From positions 1 to 64,000 of the forward strand of contig JBHGNT010000071.1 of assembly GCA_043228905.1 (NCBI GenBank): DNA of 64,000 nucleotides. The letters run 5' to 3'. Below are positions 24,627-39,400 of this stretch, in pieces (the first letter of the stretch is position 1; the number at the start of each line of letters is the position of its first letter). The position numbers were made by a program, and so were the translations under genes. Origin of the DNA: Azolla caroliniana. Its lineage: Eukaryota; Polypodiophyta. Under the pieces are notes generated by a model. It did no database searches. It had not been told where the DNA came from and saw nothing but the letters and a program-made list of their open reading frames with translations.

Positions 24627-25962
24627 TTAAATTACCCTTTCATCATCCGAAAAGGTTTCGACGTGGCGTATTTTCAGTGAACTTGAAGAAACACCTGGAA
24701 ATTTATCTTCCATATGTTAAAACAAAGTAAAATAGTTTGCATATACATAGGATTAACAGTTAAATAGGGAGCAAGGTACATGAATAACGCTGTAAAATTA
24801 CCTTGCACAGCTGCTTTAGCATTTTCAACTGCTGCCTCAACAAGTGCAGGATCCAAACTTGCTGTTCCTGACGGTGTTTCAAGTTTTCTTTGTAAAAACT
24901 TAGCCAATGCAACTGCCTTGTTGGTAGCAACGGGACCACCAGGATGAGGAACCCTTCATGCAAAAGAAAGTAAACTAGGTCATACAAACCAATGAAAAAG
25001 AGAAACATTTTCTCTGTTTTTTTTAGACTATAGAAAACAAGACATGTTTCTCTTTTTTTCCTTTTGAAATACACGCATCCAATATGCTAGAGAGATTGTC
25101 TCTGTAAGACTTCTCAACACTAAGAAGCTGCCATGTTTTACCCTCGCCACATTATAAGACCCAATCGAGAAATCAGAGTGGTCAATCCTCATCTATGCAA
25201 GGACAAAGAATTTACTGGGCACCTTTTAATCCTCATAGAAGTTCAGAAGTGCTCTCATAAATATTGTGAACCACACTGAGAAACTATGCAAAACCTCTTA
25301 TTTTATTAGCAACTACAATTTTTATATTAGCTCAAGTTTCTCGCAATTCCTTTCTCAGTTGATAGATTAAATTATCAGATTAATTTCCATATAGAAGGTC
25401 TACCAGATTATTTTAACAAATTCTCAAGCATGATAAATATAGCTTCGTGATCTAACAATTAATAATCCCCTATCTATGGCATTATATTCCGGTTTAGATC
25501 ATTGCATGCATGTATTTCAGTTCAAACCATTATATTGTGTACATTATGCTAAAAATCAGTATATGCCATGCTTAAATCGTCATATGCATGGATTTATCTT
25601 CAAAGCATTGTTTGAGCACATTTATGTTTAGATCATCCAGTAAAATGTGTCTGCTTAAGTTTCAAATCATGACAGATTAGTAAACGCGGCATTCAGCTAA
25701 AGTATGTCTATAATATTTTCAAATTATTTGGCTCAGATATGTGTATTTATGTTTCGAATTGTTAGGTTTTAAATCTGTGCAATCTGACAAGAAAGGAGTG
25801 TAGAAAAATCGAAAAATATTGACCCATATACCTGGTTTTAATCTTTGCTACGTTCGGCAAATGAGGGGGTATTCGAGCAAATCTGCTGCCACGAAGAGCT
25901 CGACGATCCTCTTCCGAAAGGCTTTCTAGCTGAACATCATTTACCTTGATACTTTTCTTCAT
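24627..25962 (-). CDS. Small conserved plant protein of unknown function, 116 aa
   Basis: Exons 25832-25962, 24802-24953 and 24627-24694 join in phase through GT-AG junctions to a stop at 24627-24629. The protein reads MKKSIKVNDVQLESLSEEDR, then LRGSRFARIPP, then VPHPGGPVATNKAVALAKFL with QRKLETPSG, a helical EAAVENAKAAVQ, a serine run and IRHVETFSDDERVI. I recall plant proteins with the same order (SLSEEDRRALRGS, HPGGPLATNKAAALAKFL, RHVDSFSD), so it is a real conserved family, but I know no function. It is small and hydrophilic, with no signal peptide or membrane segment. An alternative donor at 24636/24635 (AGG/GTAATT) would allow a further exon. An upstream in-frame ATG at 26010 was not chosen because the family starts near the KVNDVQ block. 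Confidence 0.8.
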
Positions 25963-26110
25963 TCTAAATTTGAATATGGAAAATGAGAACCAGATTAGGG
26001 TTTTGATCATCAGGTAACAGAAAGTCGCCTGAATACCTTAACAGGGCTTATCTTGATACTTCTCTTCATTCTAAATAAGGAGCAGATTAGGGTTTTGAGC
26101 ATCAGGCAAC
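25930..26110 (-). repeat. Imperfect duplication across the start of the small-protein gene
   Basis: CTTGATACTTTTCTTCATTC with AGATTAGGGTTTTGATCATC (about 25947-26015) recurs as CTTGATACTTCTCTTCATTC with AGATTAGGGTTTTGAGCATC (about 26051-26110). The duplicated piece covers the coding start and 5' leader, so the upstream copy is a decayed start region. The spacing is about 100 bases. Confidence 0.75.
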
Positions 26111-28908
<2,798 letters not shown>

Positions 28909-31900
28909 ATGGCTGCCCATTGGACACAGAGGACCATCGCCCTCCCTCCTTACAAGAGAGGCTGTCATCTCGTCACTCACAAGGTGCATGTTTCCTGTCT
29001 CTCTCTCTCTCTCTCTCATACAGCTTTTTTTGATGTTTCGATCGAATCGATTGAAGAGTCTGAAAATGAGGTTTTTTGTTCCTTTGGTCGAATTTTCTAT
29101 GCATCATCAAGTGCTTGTTTAAGAATTAGCGTTTGCGTTTTTTTGATCAAATGTTCTGTGCATCATCATGTGAATACTTATTTTATGCATATATCTTTCT
29201 TATTACCACAAAAAACAGTGAATAAACTTGTCGTATTAGTATAAAAAACGAAGTAAATAAATTTTCCATTAAGAGGATCCATAAATATGCAAAAATCATT
29301 TGTTATTCGCTATGGCATGCTTTTATATATAGAGTTCATCAAGTCTATCATTCCCAACCAGTTTTCAGAAACAAAAAATTCTTTATTAACTGGCGTGGTT
29401 TCCTTTTCATGCATCAGATAATAGGAAATTAGAATCGGGGACAAATCATGTATATTTTGAGACATAGCAAGGATTTAAAGAATGGATCAAAATGTTGAAT
29501 AACAGGAGGAAGCAGGTTGTCCACAATGCAATCTAAATCTAGCCAAGAAAAACAAACTCAATTTATGAGCTAGAAATCATAGTGTAACTTGTAAGTAATG
29601 AGTGATTTGTAAAAAGGTGGGTTTATTTGTTGAAATTTCCATATCGGAGAAAGTACAGTTTCATGAAATTTTATGAGATTGTAGCAGTACACCTACTGGT
29701 AAAACACACACACACACACACAGAGGCAGGTGATAATTGGACATATGCGTTCTTTGCAATATTCTTTCTCATTGGCTACCTTGGTTGTACCATTGCGTGG
29801 TTAATGTCTGGGAATATGATGATTCTTCCATTGGCATGGAAGATTTCTCTTATACATCCATACATCTTGGCATTCGGTGAATCACTCACATGTGCATCAT
29901 GGGACTTGCAATTCACTACTGTTGATTGCACAAAATCCAATTTTCATATTGCAATAGTTCATCTATATACCTATATGTTCTCTGAAGAGTACCTCACCAT
30001 TTACTCATAGAGTACACCCCTCACACTCCTCTCCATGTTGGTAATGCGCAATACAATGTAGTTGGACTGGATAGAATCATTTAAGACTTTGGCCTCAAGA
30101 TACCATGCACTGCCCAATATGATGTTTGATGGGTCTCAAGAACATATTCACTTGTGGATACTCACTATTCTCTAACAGTATACTAGGTAATGTGCAATAC
30201 AATATAGTTGGGCTTGATAGAATCATTGAAGACTTTGGCCTCAAGACACCATGAACCGTCCAATATGATGTTCGATGGCCCTCGAGAACAGTCACTTGTG
30301 ATACTCACTGTTCTCTAATACTAGTGACACATTCAACCATTTTTATGTCACGTTTTGCTTTATTGGCCCTGATTGCATCTCTATATGTGATCTTTCTTTT
30401 CTCCTCAGGCTGTCAGATTTCTATGTTTTCATGGGATGGGCATTGCCTCTCTCCAATAGAGCTTGCTCTTTGCTGGGTGATTACAACAAAGCTAACATCT
30501 TTGAAAGGAATGGCACGCTATATAAAGATGTGAATAAACCTTGTATAATGAGCAATTTGCTTGGGACTGTTTGATCATGCCAATACCATTTTTGGCTCAC
30601 TCTTGAAAAGGGGTCCTCATAGTCCAATGGTTGCAGTTCAACTCATTTTTGTAACATTAATATGTAGAACCCTTCCTTCTTGACATTATGGTGTATTTGA
30701 AGAGATCTTTCCTGAAAAGAGAGAGTGAGGGAAAGAATGGCATCATCAAGCTAATTTTATGAAGGGCTGGATAGTCCATTGATTAAATATATGGCTGAAT
30801 GTGGTTTCTGGTTCCTGGGCTGAGACAATATAAGAAAAATAAAATGAAATGAATATTATATTAATATCTTCAAAAGACCAAAGTGGTAAATGAGACTAAT
30901 CGAATCTTATGTAAAGCTGCTCATGGTATCAAGGCCTGTTAATGTTGTCTATGGAGCTTCTGTTTTTTTGCTTGCAAACTAGCATGAAGCATAATATATC
31001 TACTATTGAGAAAGTACTGAAATCAATTGGTTTTGTTCTCCATGCATATAATTAGCTCTGTTTTGATGGCGCTCAATTGGTTTTGTTCATTCTCTCTCCC
31101 TCTCCCTCTCCCCTTGGAGGGAGTAAAAGAGATCTAGATGCTTTAGAGTCATTTTGTACAAACAAAGATTTGTCTGTAAATCTTCACAAAACTGAGGTGA
31201 TGGTAAATCATTCAAGTATGGGTAACAAGATCAGAACTGGAATTTGTTTTTGGTAAGTAAAAGGTGCTATACATACGATCCTACACATTCATAGGAATAA
31301 CATTCAAAGGGTCATGGTTCACCCTAAAAGAGGCTACTTGTGCTTGAATTTCTCATGGATATGATGTGCAGCCCTTGGTGCCCTTGAAAACACATACTGG
31401 TAAGATGGATTTATCAGCATGCTATCTTAAGTTGAGGTACTTGCACACAAGTAACAAAAACAAGGCTGCTTGTATTTTCCAATATTGATCCAAACTTTCT
31501 GCATTACAACACGGCACCCTTTACCATCATAAAACACCAAGATAAAGTTTGAAAAAGTAACGTACCTAGAATTAATGTAGGACTCACTTCAAATGCATCT
31601 ATGAAGAAAGATAATAAAAGTTTAACATCATTTAGTTGCTGCAGTGCCTTTACATGTTGAGCCATGGAAATCCAGTTCAACATTAGATCAGCTGAACCTA
31701 ATTCACCTCACTTAGTTAACTTCTAATGATGCACGTAATGAAATATAATGAGGAGATACAATAGGTAATCAAAGACCAAACTTCAATAATGGTCTGTTTT
31801 TTAATTTTTAATTTGTAAGTTTTACTTGTTTGTTTCTTCCCCAGATTCTCGAAGGTATTGAAAGTGATCTTTCAGGAATCAAGTGCGGCCTTGCCCATTT

Positions 31901-33208
31901 CTTTTGTGAGTTTCCTATATTTGCAGATAAAACTGTAATAACGTTTGACAATGCGTATGTGTATATCTGTGCATTGTGTGTATACATGTGTGCCATAAAG
32001 CTTGTGATTATATCATATAACGTATATTTGTACATATCTATTCAGGATTATAAGAGATTATTTATGTTATTTGAGCAATGATATGGAAGTTTACCCCGAT
32101 CCATTATTATATTAGTGCAAGATGAATCAAATATATGATTACACTATAGAGTGTGACTCAGAGTTTTTGCCTATCCATTTTTGTGAGCAGATGTGCTTGA
32201 CAATTCAAATATATATTATTAAATGCGCAAGCAAACATGTTCTCAATCAGTCTATCATTTATACTTTATGGGATTTGTTGACACAAATAAAAAGCATGTT
32301 TAAATCTGCAGTACAACATACAAGTGCTTCTTTGACTATCAATGAGAACTATGATGCTGATGTTCAAGCAGACACGGAGACATTCTTGAATAGGATTGTA
32401 CCTGAGGTTCTTAATGCTACTTATTATTTTTGCTATCTTTCCTGAATGTTAAAACACGTCTAACTAATTTTTACTTATAGGGAAAAAGTGCTCCTTGGAG
32501 GCATACCTTAGAAGGTAAATTTCCAATACTTTACGGAACGTTATGAGATCCAGGTTTGAATAATGGTAAACTTGGAATTTGGAAACACACTAAGGTTGGG
32601 GTATTCTAAGGTTTTCTGTGGAAAATGAGGGTATTTTGGTAAAAAACATTTCTAAGATAGTTTCTTGTGTGTATGTAAGCATTGAACAATTTATTATCTT
32701 TTTCTCAGGACCTGATGATATGCCAGCACACATTAAGTCCTCGATGTTTGGATGTTCACTAACGTATACCTTCTTGAAAACTTTGTGATTCTGTTTCCTG
32801 GTTTTTATTGAGGTTTTATGGTATTCGTTCAGTTGTTTTCTCTTTAGATACACCGTCTTTGATGTGTGAACACTGAATGTATGTCTGAAGTACGAATCTC
32901 TGTGTTTATTTTGAAAGGATTCCGATAACCAATGGACAGCTCAATCTTGGGACATGGCAGGTTGTTCCTTGCCTTCTTCTTTCCTCGTTGCCTATAGATG
33001 TTCTATTTTCAATGTATAATGAGCATTATAACAATCATTGAAAGTAATTTTTGTTAGATTTATTGTATCACAACATTTTTTTCTCATATCTGAACGTGTA
33101 GCTTTCGCAATCATCAAATTTTCCTTTCAGGGAATATGGCTGTGTGAACATAGAGATCATGCAGGTTCTCGTAAAGTCGTCATTACCATGACAGGGGCTC
33201 AAGCATAG
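28909..33208 (+). CDS. YjbQ/UPF0047 family protein (secondary thiamine-phosphate synthase type), 146 aa
   Basis: Exons: 28909-28983, 31845-31905, 32312-32406, 32481-32514, 32709-32763, 32918-32960, 33131-33208. All junctions are GT-AG and in phase. The joined protein reads MAAHWTQRTIALPPYKRGCH, LSGIKCGLAHFFLQHTSASL, TINENYDADVQADTETFLNR, IVPEGKSAPWRHTLEGPDDM, PAHIKSSMFGCSLTIPITNG, then GTWQGIWLCEHRDHAGSRKV. HTSASLTINEN, DDMPAHIKSS and GTWQGIWLCEHR are the hallmark blocks of the family (Pfam UPF0047), and length and order match full-length members from bacteria and plants. E. coli YjbQ is reported to give weak thiamine-phosphate synthase activity; the plant role is not established as far as I know. 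No targeting peptide is evident, so a cytosolic location is inferred. Intron 1 is 2.9 kb and contains a 146-bp repeat pair. Confidence 0.94.
30041..30324 (+). repeat. Two-copy tandem repeat of about 146 bp in YjbQ-gene intron 1
   Basis: Copy 1 starts GTAATGCGCAATACAATGTA at 30041 and copy 2 starts GTAATGTGCAATACAATATA at 30187. Both contain GACTTTGGCCTCAAGA and CCAATATGATGTT, and end in a TTCTCTAA tract. The copies are about 85% alike by eye. Confidence 0.9.
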
Positions 33209-34334
33209 GTTCTGTGCTTTTAGTTCTATGAACCTTTTTGAATATTATATTGTTGAGAAGTATACAAGGGAACTTCTTTTCTTCTAAGTTCCTCCATTAC
33301 AAGGAAACATTTAGTAATCATCCGAGTATATATCTAATATAGCATATTTACACATGTGATTTCCAATTTATGTCTTGGTCTACTGTCAGTCAATGCATGG
33401 TGATCCCAGAGAGTGAATTCCATCACACTATTTCTATAATAATGTGGATGGGGTGTCGATTCGATGAATACTTGATATGTGATTGAAATTCAGAAAATGA
33501 AAGAGTGACGCTTTTATATATGCATTTGAATGAAGTGAATACACATTATGGTCTCAGCAATGTAGGGTATTATCATGGAAATTTTGATGGATTGGTGCAA
33601 CAAAAGGATACATATGAATTTGGTCTTAGAAGACGTTAATATATCTTTCTTTCTTTCTTTTCTAAGATGCCAAAATATTGATATTACAGATGTATTTATT
33701 TATAGATGTTAGAGTAGTTGTCATAGAAAGTAAGTATAATAATGAAGACATTCAAAATCAATTTCTATTTTGGGTGTAAGGCAATTGATTTTTTTGTTTT
33801 TTTTCGGGAACGAATCTCTAAAGCATAATAATGAAGACATACAAAATCAATATTTATTTTGGGCATAAGGCAACGCTTTTCTCCCATATCATGATATGTT
33901 AGCGTTGCAAAAAGGCCATCATGATGCATGTGTGTTGCATTCCATCTTCCAAACCAAATTTCCATATTTTGTATATATAACTGAAACATAAAAAATTGTT
34001 TTTATGTGCCTTTTGGATTTGTTTGCTTGCTTCGATTCTAGGAAGTTAATGGGAGGGACTTTTTGAACCTTAAGCACAACCTTTTCCACGTCCATGATCT
34101 CAATTGAGGGGGATCCCATTTTAGTTAGTAGGAGGTTGCGTGTGGTTTGTTTCTTGGCTTGGAGAAACTTTATGAGAAAATACTTTTGCTAAATTTTCTA
34201 TATAAATAAATATTAGAGAATAATGTTGAAAGGCACACTGATTTATATATTTTTTGTATATGTCCCAACAAGCTCCCATTATATAACCATATATTCTTGG
34301 TCAAACCCATAAAGAGAGGAAATATATGAAGAAA

Positions 34335-34500
34335 TGGGCACATGATCAAGGAGGATGCGCTTGACCAATGGTATTTTATTTTGTCAACACCCCTCAATTG
34401 AAAACTTGTGATGAACCGGGCACATGGTCAAGGGGAGATGTATTGACCAAGGGACACACCCTTCCATTAAAAACTTGAAGGGAGGATAAATGAAAATATT
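34335..34500 (+). repeat. Imperfect tandem repeat of about 83 bp
   Basis: GGGCACATGATCAAGG...TTGACCAATGG...CAATTGAAAACTTG from 34335 recurs from about 34418 as GGGCACATGGTCAAGG...TTGACCAAGGG...CATTAAAAACTTG. Two copies, moderately diverged. Confidence 0.75.
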
Positions 34501-34646
34501 AGGGCATGCATGTGATAAAGTGAATAACTCGGGGGGAAACACAAGAAGAGAAGGGATTGAGGAGGATGAAGGAGAATGCAAGGCAATATATGATGTGAGA
34601 TATCGAGGAAAGCACAGAGGAGCATGTGGCTAAGTAAAAGAAGAGA

Positions 34647-34664
34647 GGGGGGGGGGGGGGGGGA
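34647..34664. repeat. Poly-G homopolymer
   Basis: An uninterrupted run of about 18 G follows GAAGAGA. Runs this long are rare in plant DNA and are prone to sequencing length error. Confidence 0.9.
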
Positions 34665-36408
34665 TTCATGTAGACAAGGGGAACTTGTGAGGAGGATTAA
34701 AGGAGATGCCCCTATGGTCTCCCGCCCATGGGACTAAACACTTGCGGCCCAATGAACCGAAACCTATGGAGGGCATCAATGATGTGGTGAAGGAAATATG
34801 ATGTGAGCTATCAAGTAAAAGCACACATTCGGCCAGCCCAACCGAACCTATCATCATTGACATCCCGTGAGAAGGAAAAGGGGGGCATGGGGCTAGAGGA
34901 GGGGCATGATATGAAATAAAAGGAAATATGTGTGGAGGGGCATGCGTGCGAAATAAAGGAAAACTCTGCAGGAGACCTTCGGCATTCCACCCTTGCTTGC
35001 TTGGTTCATGGCGGGGGTTACTGAGTGCCGCGTCTCCCTCTGCACATCCTCTCCTCCTCCATTTCACGTTCTCTCCCCTCACAAGACTCTCAGAGAAGAA
35101 AAACATAAATACAGAAACAACCCATCTTTTTCTGCCTTCACGCATTCTACAAATTAGAGGAAGAGAAGATAGGGGGACATCTAATTTCAATGCATTATCT
35201 CTGTGTTCTTTCAAGCCCTACTCTCTTTCAAAGACAACCATTGTAACTTTGTCTGTGTGTTTTTCAGAGTCGACCTTCACGATTCCCATATCAATAAATT
35301 ATCTTTTCCTTCAACGAATAGAGAGAAAAGAAGACAGCAATCACGTTGAGCTTACCACCTGTATCAGAGAAAGAGGATATTTCAGTGCCAACACATCTTC
35401 TTCAGAGACCCAGTGTATATGCCTCTCTGCTCTCAAAATTGAAAATTTCTTTTGTGAGAATTATCCCCAGTGATCTTTTTCTTCTTCGCTTCCTCCAAAA
35501 ATGCATGAGAGACAAACCTAAAAACAGTCTATAGGTATGACAACGTAACTGTCTGACATGAAACCAAACCTAAAACAAGACCTATATTTTAAAAGCAAGA
35601 CCTTTTATTTATGTCAGATAATCTTTTTATTAACTTTCCTAATTCTAACTTAAAAGTTGACGACTCCCCATGTTCTCCTTCTCCTCTCCGATTCATCTTG
35701 GCAAGGGAGAGAAGTTCAAATGGGAAGGACCCCCCCGCACATGCTCATGTAGGACCCCACGTGAGGATAGAGAGCCTGAACATAATTGCGAGGTAGTTTT
35801 TGTGCTTACCACAGACTGATAAATTTTTTGAAGTGACGGATGATATCTCAGGCCATATATCGTATGATGAATGTAACATCTACTGTCAAAGATAATAGCA
35901 TTCTTGAAATTTGGGATGTTCTTGTAAGAGAAAACCACCCTAAAATTCATGTCTATTCTTAACCTGTAGGATTTGGTTGCTAATCTCTCTATTGAATCAC
36001 AATGTTTGGGACTGTTGTATAAATTTAGTAATGGGATATTGTTTCACCAAATGTGTACTCGTATAGTATGTTATAAGTCTAAAATTACAACCAATACTCA
36101 GTACTATCTCACTCTGTACATAACCTTGTACCCGTTACACATTGCGAGGCACATCATAAATGTTTCCTATTCTCAAATGCAGCATTTACTGTGTGAATAG
36201 TTCGAGCTATTTGCTTCTGTTCATTTTTGCAGTGTTTTGCATATAAGCATAAATCTGTTCAAGTATCTTTGCCATCTTTTTGAAGATACTAGATTTTAAG
36301 TATGGAGTATTATTGTCCTGGTTCTTTTGCAGAGATTAACTTGCTAATCGATCTAGTTTAATAGTGTGACATACAAGGAAACTGACTAAACTTTCTATAA
36401 AAAAGAAT

Positions 36409-39400
36409 ATGGGGGCATGCGTTTCGAGAATAGAAGGAGGGATGGATGCAGTTGGAGGTATTCAGGATCAAAAGTTCAATGAAGGAGATGCTTTAGAGGC
36501 TGTACAGATGCTTTACGGTGCCAATGGTTTGTCATCACAACTAGAAGTAAGCATCTCTTGTCCTTAAATGAATGCATATTGCTTGCATGAGAATTGCTTG
36601 AAGAGCATGAAAGAAACTATTATGCTGTCAAGATATTTTGATCTAGCCAAACATATCTATCACTGGCCAACTCTGGACATAGCTACAAATAATCACGAGG
36701 AATTAGACTTGTGGAATGCTCTACCATGCACTTGAAAGCTGAACTCATGAAGCACTCATTGACAAGGGCAATGATCAAAATAATGAACACCACAAATTTA
36801 TATATACATTAGACAACGTCAACCAAAAAGGAATGCCTAAGTATTGACTTACTATGTAACCACGAAGTTCTAGAATACGTCAGGGTACAACGTACACAAC
36901 CACAAAGAAATGATTAAACATCGATTAAGTTTGGATATCGTAAAAGAGATTAGAGGCTAGACTTTGCTAGAAACTCTGTGACTTCTTTGTACATTTATGA
37001 ACATTTGGGGGTTACACACAACTGCCTCCATGTGTGATATTTATATGTGTTGACATACGGATTCATTGGGAGTTTGTAAGGCAGTTTGCAGCAAGTCAAT
37101 GATCATCCTGAAGAGTAAATCGAAATATTGTTGCGTGAAGTTTGGAGAGCAAAGCATGAGTTAGATCACACATTTTGTAAGATACTGACTTTTGTGGTAA
37201 CACATGGTAATGTTTATTCGGAGTATCTGAGCTCCTCTTATTCAATGTGTTCTGTTCCATGATGACTCCTTTCTTAGAAAACCCAGCTAATATGCATCAT
37301 GATGGGTTTCTTTGATTGTGCATTCTTTTTTATGTGTTCCTTCTTTCTTTTTGATAAATACACATGGTTTCCTGATTATTTTTTTCTGTTTGAAAGTTAT
37401 CACTGTCTGCCTCAAAGCTGCGTGACAGAGACATATTGTCAAAGGTAGGGTTCTCTAAAAAGTCACACTAATAATACGACTATATTGCATTGAGGTTTTC
37501 AGAAGAACTTGTTCAGAGTCTCTGTAAACTCATTTGGAAGAGATTTGCTGAATGTACAGAGTGATCCTATGGCTGTTGTCTATCTTAAAATGAAAAATGG
37601 AACTTTAGAGGAGCTTGGCAGAACGGAAGTCTGCTTAAACTCTTTGAGTCCTAGTTGGGTTACAAAGGTCCGAGTTTTGTACTCTTTCGAGGAGCATCGG
37701 GTGTTGTTGTACGTGACATAAACATGTCTGCCTTTATGGGACAGATGCACTTGATTTCATTTTCTTACATTTTTTTTTTGTTTACTACAGGTTCAGAATT
37801 TATGATGTAGATACAAACTTCAAGGACGTTCCAACTAAGGTGATAAGTGGTACCACTACTCGCCAAATATATAAAATAATATTTACATGATAGTTATTAT
37901 GTTTACAAGTCAGGCTTGGTTTTCTCACATGATTCACTTAATAATTTGGAAGTTTTGAGACTGAGACTCTATCAACTATTTAGACTTCAAACCTAGAACT
38001 AGTGATGGTTGCAGCATGATAAGGATGCAGATGACCAGCTGCCGGAGCACACTGCTATCTGGGTTGTAATAAATAGATTTCCCAAACTTGGATCTATCAT
38101 CTTGATCATTAGCAGAATCAAATGAGCCACAGTAGGTTTTATATGCCCATAGTTGTGTCTTGATCTTGTACACAATATGGATGTATTATGGTACATGTCA
38201 CTCAGGCATGCATATTGAAGCATTGATATCTGAGTCATAACACCATTAATCCCTCTTCTATTGCATTTGTAGAGTTGAGTTGAGTGAACCACAGAATGAT
38301 CTATATGTGCATAGATGCACATAGTTGTCCTTAATCTTGCATTTGCAAATGACTTATGATACAAGATACTCTAATTTCCAAGATTCATAAACATCATTGA
38401 TCTTTATTAGAGGTTAAACCTGGTCTATGAGACAAAATTGGTCTTGCATGTGTATGTATCCGGGAGATAAACTAAACACTTAATACAAAAATTAAGGGTA
38501 AATAGTGAGTTTGTAGTGTGAGGGTGAAACAACAAACATGGGGAAAGGGTGGTTGAAAACTAGGATATCATAGGATTTTCTATATGTGTCAAATACAATG
38601 ATGAGATTCAATTCAAGAGGACCCATCATATTTTGTTCAACTTGTATTGATGTGAAGAGGTCTGACTGTACTGCCTCTAGGTTTAAGTAGAAGCGTGCAG
38701 TTAGGATCACCCTAATGTCTCATTGGTGCAGACATGGTGCTTGATATCCGGGAACTCTAGTTTACTACCAAGCCAGAGCATCGCTGCTTGCATGAGGTTG
38801 ACCTCTTTGTGCCAAGATAGTAAATTTGTCGATATTTTAAAGAACTCTGCAACCTGGAACTGGCTCCCTCCTCTCTGGATTCTGACTGTGAGAGTGTTTC
38901 TTTGTGCCTTTGTATCTCTAAGAGCAAGTGCCCAAATTGGCACTAGTCTGCAGCTTCCACAATTGTCTGAGTGAAATGTCTCTCATATCATGGGTGATTT
39001 TTTCAAAACACTTTTATATGGACGTCTATGATACCCTTGCTCTTAATCTTTCATAAAGAGATTTTTTATACATGAGAAATCATCTCTCATACTTTCTTGA
39101 GTGGCAGAATGCTACGGGTGTGCAACAATGAAGAAAGCTTTTTGAGGTAGTGGATGCCAAGATTAGCCAGAGAGGTATTTGTATTTGTTTTACTCTTTTT
39201 GGTGACATTTTGAAGAGAGTTTTCTGGTGTTTGGAAAGTCAACTCCCTTGAATACTTGTATATTCTAGATGTCATCTATTTTAGAAGACCATGACATTTA
39301 GGGGCGTATCTTGTGCTTTAGTTTCTTAAAAAGAGTTCTAATGTACTGAGATCCATGCCAAATATCAAAAGTATGTCTAGTATTGATGAAAGAAAAGGAG

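Larger units (their letters stand above)
33209..36408. other. Intergenic region and probable 5' leader of the copine gene
   Basis: Holds an AT-rich stretch, a two-copy repeat near 34335-34500, a poly-G run at about 34647-34664, and a GC-richer block at 34680-35110. From about 35040 to 35530 it is pyrimidine-rich and free of AT spacer, like a plant 5' untranslated exon. A TTTTGCAG acceptor at about 36331 precedes a short leader just before the copine ATG, so a leader intron is likely. The open frames at 34666-35473 on both strands are not conserved to my knowledge. Confidence 0.4.

Noticed and set aside
34666-35473. Long open frames (182 codons minus, 181 codons plus) upstream of the copine
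   Set aside because: They overlap on opposite strands, have no recognisable domain, and the region fits a pyrimidine-rich 5' leader better.
38707-38974. Overlapping open frames in copine intron 4
   Set aside because: No recognisable family on either strand; the copine exons splice cleanly around it.
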